IMG/VR virus record: IMGVR_UViG_3300035703_000350
Coordinates: 1-28,492 of that record
Direction: 5' to 3' (one strand)
From: a virus
Length of the DNA stretch: 28,492 nt
This document shows, in pieces, positions 25,390 to 28,492 of the stretch (positions are counted from its first letter, which is position 1; each line of letters opens with the position of its first letter). The position numbers and the translations under genes were made by a program. The notes beneath the pieces are model-generated. The model saw nothing but the letters and a program-made list of their open reading frames with translations. It searched no databases and had not been told where the DNA came from.

Positions 25390-26391
25390 ATGGGATTTAA
25401 TGGATATTATGATAACTTTAGTTCGTACGGTAGCTTAAAAGGAAACTTAGGCGATTATAGTCATGCGGCCAAGCTGTATCGAGCAAACAATATGTTGTTG
25501 GCTCCTAAAGTTAAGTTTTTATTTCATATTGTAATCAATATAAACCCGTCAATTAAAACACTAGGGTTGGACAGAAACGAAATAAATCTTTTAGCTAAAA
25601 GTGTAGACCTGCCTAAATACAAAACACAAACTGAAACATTAAACCAATACAATAGGAAAAAAGTTTTACACACAACTGTACAATATTTTCCATTGAATAT
25701 AGAATTTCACGACGATAACAAAGGTGCAACAACTAAATTATGGAATTCATATTTTAATTATTATTACCAAGACAGTAGATACAGTACAGTTTCAGGGTCG
25801 TCGCCTAGCATATCAGAAAGTGCATATTCTCGCACAGTTAGTGGTTTAAATACAGCGTATGGATCACCGGATCTACAAAAATTTAGATACGGACTTGACA
25901 CCCAAGGAAAAGTTTATAACTTTTTTACAAGTATACAAATATTCCAACTGCACCCTAAAAACATTGTTCCTACTTTCACTTCGTTTACACTAATAAATCC
26001 GTTGATTGATTCGTTTGAACACGACAATATGGACTATAGCCAAAGCGAATTTGTATCAAATAGATTGTCTGTTTCTTTTGAATCGGTACAATATGCCCAA
26101 GGCCCAGTTTTATTAGGTGTATCACCAACAGGGTTTGGCGAACCTGCACGTTATGACTTGGGCAAAAGTTTATTGGACAATCCTTTTGCCAATATTAACG
26201 TTAACAGTGGAATTAGCAATGTTAAAAAAACAAATTCTGCTGTAACATTATCAACAATAGAAAATCTTTCAAAACCAGCAACTGTAGCTACACCACAAAC
26301 AGTTGTTACCACCAATCAGTTAGGAAATATAGAATTTCCAACACAAGGTTCTGTTAGTAACACAACAGTAGCATCTCAAAGAAATTTTTAA
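25390..26391 (+). CDS. Second tail-tube-fold-like structural protein
   Basis: 333 residues. The start 'MGFNGYYDNFSSYGSLKGN' and 'LGDYSHAAKLYRANNMLLAP' fit a conserved marine T4-like family, which supports this ATG despite the missing Shine-Dalgarno. 'INLLAKSVDLPKYKTQTETL' with 'NQYNRKK', then 'FPLNIEFHDD' and 'LWNSYFNYYYQD', is the pattern of tail-tube-fold proteins (gp19, gp48 and gp54 group). 'FFTSIQIFQLHPKN' and 'YTLINP'-like 'FTLINPLIDSFEHDNMD' follow. It may be a baseplate tube initiator or cap like gp54 or gp48, but I cannot choose between these and a lineage-specific tube component. It heads a cluster with the 122-residue protein and gp4. Confidence 0.75.
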   Translation: MGFNGYYDNFSSYGSLKGNLGDYSHAAKLYRANNMLLAPKVKFLFHIVININPSIKTLGLDRNEINLLAKSVDLPKYKTQTETLNQYNRKKVLHTTVQYFPLNIEFHDDNKGATTKLWNSYFNYYYQDSRYSTVSGSSPSISESAYSRTVSGLNTAYGSPDLQKFRYGLDTQGKVYNFFTSIQIFQLHPKNIVPTFTSFTLINPLIDSFEHDNMDYSQSEFVSNRLSVSFESVQYAQGPVLLGVSPTGFGEPARYDLGKSLLDNPFANINVNSGISNVKKTNSAVTLSTIENLSKPATVATPQTVVTTNQLGNIEFPTQGSVSNTTVASQRNF

Positions 26392-26399
26392 GGTAGCCA

Positions 26400-26768
26400 A
26401 TGTCTTCAACTACAAATATCAATACTAATACAGACAGTAATAAAAACACAAGATTGTTTTTTGATAGATTTTTTCAAAAAGAAATTTCCTACCCTAGCAA
26501 TCAAGTTGATGCAGTGGTTGGGTTTTTTAAAAACAGAGGGTTTGAAGAATCTGCTGCAATAAGTATCAGCACTGTTTTATTACAAGAAGCAAAAATAGAT
26601 AATGTTAATGTTCTTGAATTATTAGATACTCTCAAAGGATATGACAAAGTAAAATTAAGCAATTTGGTTACTGCAATTTTAAACTCCAACAGATCTAAAA
26701 TAAGTAAATTAGGATATAGATCCCAAACAAATGTAACTAGAGTTGAAGCAAGAAATATTGTTTACTAA
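26400..26768 (+). CDS. Conserved small structural-cluster protein, 122 residues
   Basis: AAGGTA lies just before the ATG and the stop overlaps the gp4 start (TAATG at 26766-26770). A disordered Asn/Thr-rich first 17 residues is followed by a helical domain: 'RLFFDRFFQKEISYPSNQVD', then 'VVGFFKNRGFEESAAISIST' and 'NVLELLDTLKGYDKVKLSNL'. I recall similar small proteins beside gp4 in marine T4-like phages, of unknown function and with no clear T4 counterpart. Coupling to gp4 and the tube-like gene suggests a role in head or tail assembly. The N-terminal tail could be a flexible linker. Function is not assigned. Confidence 0.75.
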   Translation: MSSTTNINTNTDSNKNTRLFFDRFFQKEISYPSNQVDAVVGFFKNRGFEESAAISISTVLLQEAKIDNVNVLELLDTLKGYDKVKLSNLVTAILNSNRSKISKLGYRSQTNVTRVEARNIVY

Positions 26769-27205
26769 TGGCAAAATGGGCGCAAGGAAAATTTACTGTA
26801 AAAAATACAGATAAGTATGCAGGACTAGGATCCCCTAGATATAGAAGCAGCTGGGAATTCGCATTTATGAAATTTTGTGATGAAAACCCAAGTGTTGTTA
26901 AGTGGGCATCAGAATCTATAAAAATTCCGTATAGAAATCCTTTCACTGGAAAATACACAGTGTATGTTCCAGATTTTTTTATAGTGTATGTTGATAAAAC
27001 AAATCAAAAACATGCTGAAGTTATAGAAGTTAAACCATTGAGTCAAACTAGTTTAGCTGAAGCAAAACGCAATAAACTACATAGGGCACATGCAGTTTTA
27101 AATGAAGCAAAATGGGGAGCAGCAAGGGCATGGTGTTCTCAAAACGGTGTAACGTTTAGAGTTGTAAGTGAAAATGATATTTTTCACAACGGCAGATCGA
27201 GATAA
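26768..27205 (+). CDS. 4: Head completion protein gp4, PD-(D/E)xK nuclease-like
   Basis: 145 residues (T4 gp4, also called gp50, is about 150). The start 'MAKWAQGKFTVKNTDKY' and 'YRSSWEFAFMKFCDENP' are typical of the family. A PD-(D/E)xK nuclease core is readable: E30 in the first helix, P68-D69 in 'VPDFFIVY', and E87-V88-K89 in 'EVIEVKP'. 'AKWGAARAWCSQNGVTFRVV' closes the fold. In T4 this protein acts after packaging, when it is needed to finish heads before tail joining. All candidate catalytic residues are present here, so nuclease activity is plausible. It is coupled to the upstream gene by a one-base overlap. Confidence 0.88.
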   Translation: MAKWAQGKFTVKNTDKYAGLGSPRYRSSWEFAFMKFCDENPSVVKWASESIKIPYRNPFTGKYTVYVPDFFIVYVDKTNQKHAEVIEVKPLSQTSLAEAKRNKLHRAHAVLNEAKWGAARAWCSQNGVTFRVVSENDIFHNGRSR

Positions 27206-27218
27206 AAAGGAAAGTCCT

Positions 27219-27719
27219 ATGAATAAAAAGTTAGAAGATTTATTTAATTTGCCAGAAGCAAAAGAAATACTAAAACAAGAAAAAACTAAAGAAAAAAAAG
27301 AACAAACTGTTGAAATAGCAGAACAAAAAAAAGCATTTAGAGATATTGCAGAATTTGATAAAATTGCTGCTGCCTTGCCAGCAGTTGATGGCCTAGGACA
27401 AATGGCTGATCGCGAACTAAACGAAATTGCCGAAAAAGCCATGAGTGCGTACGAAGATTTAATGGACCTTGGTATGAGTGTAGAAGCAAGATTTTCTGGA
27501 CGTGTGTTTGAAGTAGCAGGAAATATGTTGAAAACCAGTTTAGATGCAAAAGTAGCTAAACTGGATAAAAAGTTAAAAATGATCGAACTTCAGCTTAAAA
27601 AAGAAAAACAAGACAAAGATGCGTCTCCTGATTCAGGCTTTACTGAAGGCGAAGGCTACGTAGTAACAGATAGAAACAGCTTATTGCAGCGTCTTAAAGG
27701 CATAGAACGAGATAAATAA
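27219..27719 (+). CDS. 16: Small terminase subunit gp16-like
   Basis: 166 residues from ATG 27219 (T4 gp16 164). The frame opens earlier, but this ATG has AAAAGGAAAG 6 bases upstream and avoids overlapping gp4. The protein is highly charged and helical: an acidic N-terminal arm, then 'EFDKIAAALPAVDGLGQMAD', a central long helical hairpin (about residues 75-130, 'AYEDLMDLGMSVEARFSGRV' onward) suited to ring formation, and 'YVVTDRNSLLQRLKG' at the C-terminus, which I recall from marine T4-like gp16. The small terminase recognises DNA and regulates the large subunit gp17, which is not in the window. In T4 gp16 sits before gp17 near gp15; here it follows gp4. The call rests on pattern, size and place. 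Confidence 0.68.
   Translation: MNKKLEDLFNLPEAKEILKQEKTKEKKEQTVEIAEQKKAFRDIAEFDKIAAALPAVDGLGQMADRELNEIAEKAMSAYEDLMDLGMSVEARFSGRVFEVAGNMLKTSLDAKVAKLDKKLKMIELQLKKEKQDKDASPDSGFTEGEGYVVTDRNSLLQRLKGIERDK
27711..27718 (+). promoter_or_regulatory. Putative late promoter GATAAATA inside the gp16 stop region
   Basis: GATAAATA coincides with the last codons and stop of gp16 (GAT-AAA-TAA). A start near 27724 would give a short leader with AGGA (27728-27731) before the ATG at 27741. Confidence 0.5.
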
Positions 27720-27740
27720 GTTATAACAGGATTACCAACA

Positions 27741-28289
27741 ATGAAAAAACTTAACCAGTACATCATCGAATCTAAAAAAACTTATCCTTTTAAGATAGGT
27801 ATAGCTGGAGACATTCCAGCTGATACCAAAGAAAAGCTAAGTATGCATTTAGAAAAATTCGGTGTTTCTAATTTAAGTACAGGAAAAAGAACTCCTATAC
27901 AAGAACGTCCACTAGACTTTCCAAATTTAGAAAATTTAGAAGTAACATATTTTGAAGTAGAATTAATATATCCTACTACAGACAGTGTATTAAAAGAATA
28001 CATAGGAAATGTATGTAATTTTCCTAGAAGTCATATAGTTGTTAGAAATGCAAACGGTCCGCTTGAAGAAATTCAAAACAAAGTAGAAGATAGCACATAC
28101 GAAACTTTGTTAAACAAAGAAGACTTAGGCGGCGAAAGTGCGCAAGAATTTGTTGGAAATTCTCGTGTAATGGATTTATTAAAAGAATTAGAAGTAGCAC
28201 GCAAGGAACGTGATAAAAATTCCAGTGGTTTCAAGATTGAAACATTTAAAGAGGAACCACAAAATAAAAAAAGTGTGGTAGGAAAATAA
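27741..28289 (+). CDS. Conserved hypothetical protein of the head gene cluster, 182 residues
   Basis: AGGA lies 9 bases before the ATG. The N-terminus 'MKKLNQYIIESKKTYPFKI' is followed by a compact alpha/beta stretch with 'EKLSMHLEKFGVSNLS', 'RTPIQERPLDFPN', 'VTYFEVELIYPTTDSVL' and 'FPRSHIVVRN'. The strand-helix-strand-strand-helix-strand order (about residues 16-105) suggests a small ferredoxin-like fold; this is inferred by eye. The C-terminal third is charged and helical ('MDLLKELEVARKERDKN'), possibly coiled coil. I recall similar proteins near head genes of marine T4-like phages without a known role. The next gene begins 4 bases after its stop. Confidence 0.72.
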   Translation: MKKLNQYIIESKKTYPFKIGIAGDIPADTKEKLSMHLEKFGVSNLSTGKRTPIQERPLDFPNLENLEVTYFEVELIYPTTDSVLKEYIGNVCNFPRSHIVVRNANGPLEEIQNKVEDSTYETLLNKEDLGGESAQEFVGNSRVMDLLKELEVARKERDKNSSGFKIETFKEEPQNKKSVVGK

Positions 28290-28293
28290 AAAA

Positions 28294-28492
28294 ATGAGCA
28301 TGTTAGATATTTTGAAAAAACTTGATAATATTGAAAACAAAAAGTCATTAACAGAATCGACTTTAACAGAATGCCCTCCGGAAATGGGAATGGCGTCGCA
28401 GTCATCAGGTCCGGCTTCGTTAAACATTAGTGCAGGAAGTGCTTCAGATATGGCACAGATAATAAAAACACTTATGTCGTTGAATCAGAGCT
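28294..28492 (+). CDS. Partial hypothetical protein, cut by window end
   Basis: Open frame from ATG 28294 to the window edge, 66 codons visible. AGGA (about 28280) overlaps the end of the previous gene, so the two are probably co-transcribed. The visible part begins 'MSMLDILKKLDNIENKKSL' (a short amphipathic helix), then a low-complexity Pro/Met/Ser stretch and 'SLNISAGSASDMAQIIKTLM'. I do not recognise a family with confidence; similar short helix-plus-flexible starts occur in uncharacterised virion proteins of marine T4-like phages. No function is assigned. Confidence 0.6.
   Translation, partial: MSMLDILKKLDNIENKKSLTESTLTECPPEMGMASQSSGPASLNISAGSASDMAQIIKTLMSLNQS

Noticed and set aside
27168-27170. 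Upstream ATG for gp16
   Set aside because: It overlaps the gp4 end out of frame; ATG 27219 has a good ribosome site and gives the usual length.
1-28492. tRNA genes, insertion sequences, integrase or attachment sites
   Set aside because: I looked for cloverleaf-like patterns, transposase motifs and flanking inverted repeats and saw none; intergenic space is too short to hold them.

Overview
The window is a piece of a T4-like tailed phage (myovirus) genome. The closest style is the marine T4-like group, meaning cyanophage and pelagiphage relatives. The evidence is a recognisable T4 structural set: neck gp13 and gp14, sheath terminator gp15, sheath gp18, tube gp19, head-completion gp4 and small terminase gp16. 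The tail-fibre repeats and the AT-rich, Lys/Asn-rich coding are typical of marine T4-like phages. The host cannot be told from this sequence; no photosynthesis gene or other host-diagnostic gene is present. Names rest on recognised motifs and remembered family patterns, not on a database search.

Layout. (1) 1-13404, plus strand: two adjacent fibre-like structural genes. The first is cut by the window start. The second is a giant 3332-residue protein ending in a peptidase-S74-type self-cleaving chaperone. They share two modules, a helical repeat and a NALP/GG module. (2) 13405-16271, plus strand: an accessory cassette behind its own sigma70-like promoter. It holds a 53-residue MALP-type small protein, an unknown 133-residue protein, a GT-A-like glycosyltransferase and a four-unit glycosyltransferase-like repeat protein. 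(3) 16246-19369, minus strand: gp14, gp15 and a Nudix hydrolase in one tight operon, converging tail-to-tail on the cassette. (4) 19406-21219, plus strand: gp13, a SAM methyltransferase and a deoxynucleotide kinase-like P-loop protein with a near-consensus sigma70 promoter. (5) 21304-28492, plus strand: gp18, gp19, a second tail-tube-like protein, a small conserved protein, gp4, gp16, an unknown 182-residue protein and a partial gene.

Regulation is unusually legible. The motif NNTAAATA (GATAAATA, TATAAATA or GCTAAATA), matching the T4 late-promoter -10 element TATAAATA, precedes fibre 2, gp13, gp18, gp19, the tube-like gene and the 182-residue gene. A minus-strand copy precedes gp14. Several copies sit directly behind or inside a terminator hairpin. 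At gp14 and the tube-like gene the motif ends only 4-5 bases before the ATG with no Shine-Dalgarno, which suggests leaderless late mRNAs. Two TTGACA-N17 promoters drive the accessory cassette and the kinase, as expected for early transcription by host polymerase.

Most notable points: the back-to-back late promoters between gp13 and gp14, with gp14-gp15 inverted relative to T4 order; the tandem glycosyltransferase-like repeat protein beside the giant fibre; and an aromatic 'Y-x-Y-N/D-G-x-x-W' mini-module shared by the enlarged gp14, gp15 and gp18.
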